Source of the DNA: Turritopsis dohrnii
Lineage: Eukaryota > Cnidaria > Hydrozoa > Anthoathecata > Oceaniidae
Direction: 5' to 3'
DNA: 64,000 nt
Assembly (NCBI GenBank): GCA_027922465.2
Contig: BQMF02000042.1
Span: forward strand, 1,240,001 to 1,304,000
The notes below the pieces were generated by a model that searched no databases, was not told the origin of the DNA, and worked only from the letters and a program-made list of their open reading frames with translations. A program made the position numbers and the translations under genes. Below, piece by piece: positions 63,992 through 64,000 of this stretch; the first letter of the stretch is position 1, and each line of letters begins with the position of its first letter.

Positions 63992-64000
63992 CTACAAGAG

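Noticed and set aside
1..64000. tRNA, rRNA and CRISPR content
   Set aside because: No cloverleaf with both internal promoter boxes, no rRNA similarity and no spaced repeat array of CRISPR type was found. The 46 bp and 160 bp arrays are contiguous tandem repeats without spacers.

Overview
This is nuclear DNA of an animal. Its genes are split by AT-rich GT..AG introns, several with long introns full of transposons, and all recognisable proteins are metazoan. The AT-rich composition and the mix of mobile elements (DIRS, Penelope-like, BEL/Pao, Kolobok-like, Harbinger-like, pogo-like and many TA/TTA/TAA-target miniature elements) suggest a cnidarian, perhaps a hydrozoan. That placement is inference. 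The species is not identified.

Host genes, left to right: two tandem clan-2-like cytochrome P450 genes, two coding exons each (+, 2739-5641 and 10731-13184); NDUFS3, mitochondrial complex I 30 kDa subunit, five exons (+, 19479-25542); an atypical dual-specificity phosphatase with an N-terminal CCCH zinc-like motif, four exons (+, 26714-28698); HDDC3/MESH1, single exon (-, 35174-35773); PRORSD1-type prolyl-tRNA deacylase, single exon (-, 40958-41467); NDUFB9, complex I LYR subunit, three exons with a 5.1 kb intron (-, 42674-48398); and the 3' part of ANKRD27/VARP, eleven exons (-, 59429-63991), whose 5' exons lie beyond the window. I derived exon structures from splice signals, matching phases and protein family similarity. 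Every exon sum is a whole number of codons.

Mobile DNA fills most of the rest. A decayed BEL/Pao element (15.0-17.0 kb, -) and a broken pogo-like transposase (17.6-18.7 kb, -) lie between the P450 pair and NDUFS3. A Penelope-like reverse transcriptase pseudogene (30.1-31.7 kb) follows a block of tandem repeats and ends in telomere-like repeats. Two separate GIY-YIG endonuclease fragments lie at 25.9 and 46.8 kb. The most striking region is 48.9-57.1 kb: a DIRS retrotransposon with 96 bp inverted terminal repeats, RT-RNase H and a tyrosine recombinase, split by a 3.2 kb TTAA-target DNA transposon that carries an intact 591-residue transposase. Directly beside it is a cassette bounded by a perfect 83 bp inverted repeat that holds what looks like a captured terminal exon.

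The host genes do not form an operon or one pathway. Two encode complex I subunits, but they are on opposite strands about 17 kb apart. The structural interest lies in nested insertions (an element inside an element in at least three places), a transposon whose target-site duplication is the stop codon of the phosphatase gene, and a mosaic pattern of identity between the P450 paralogues.
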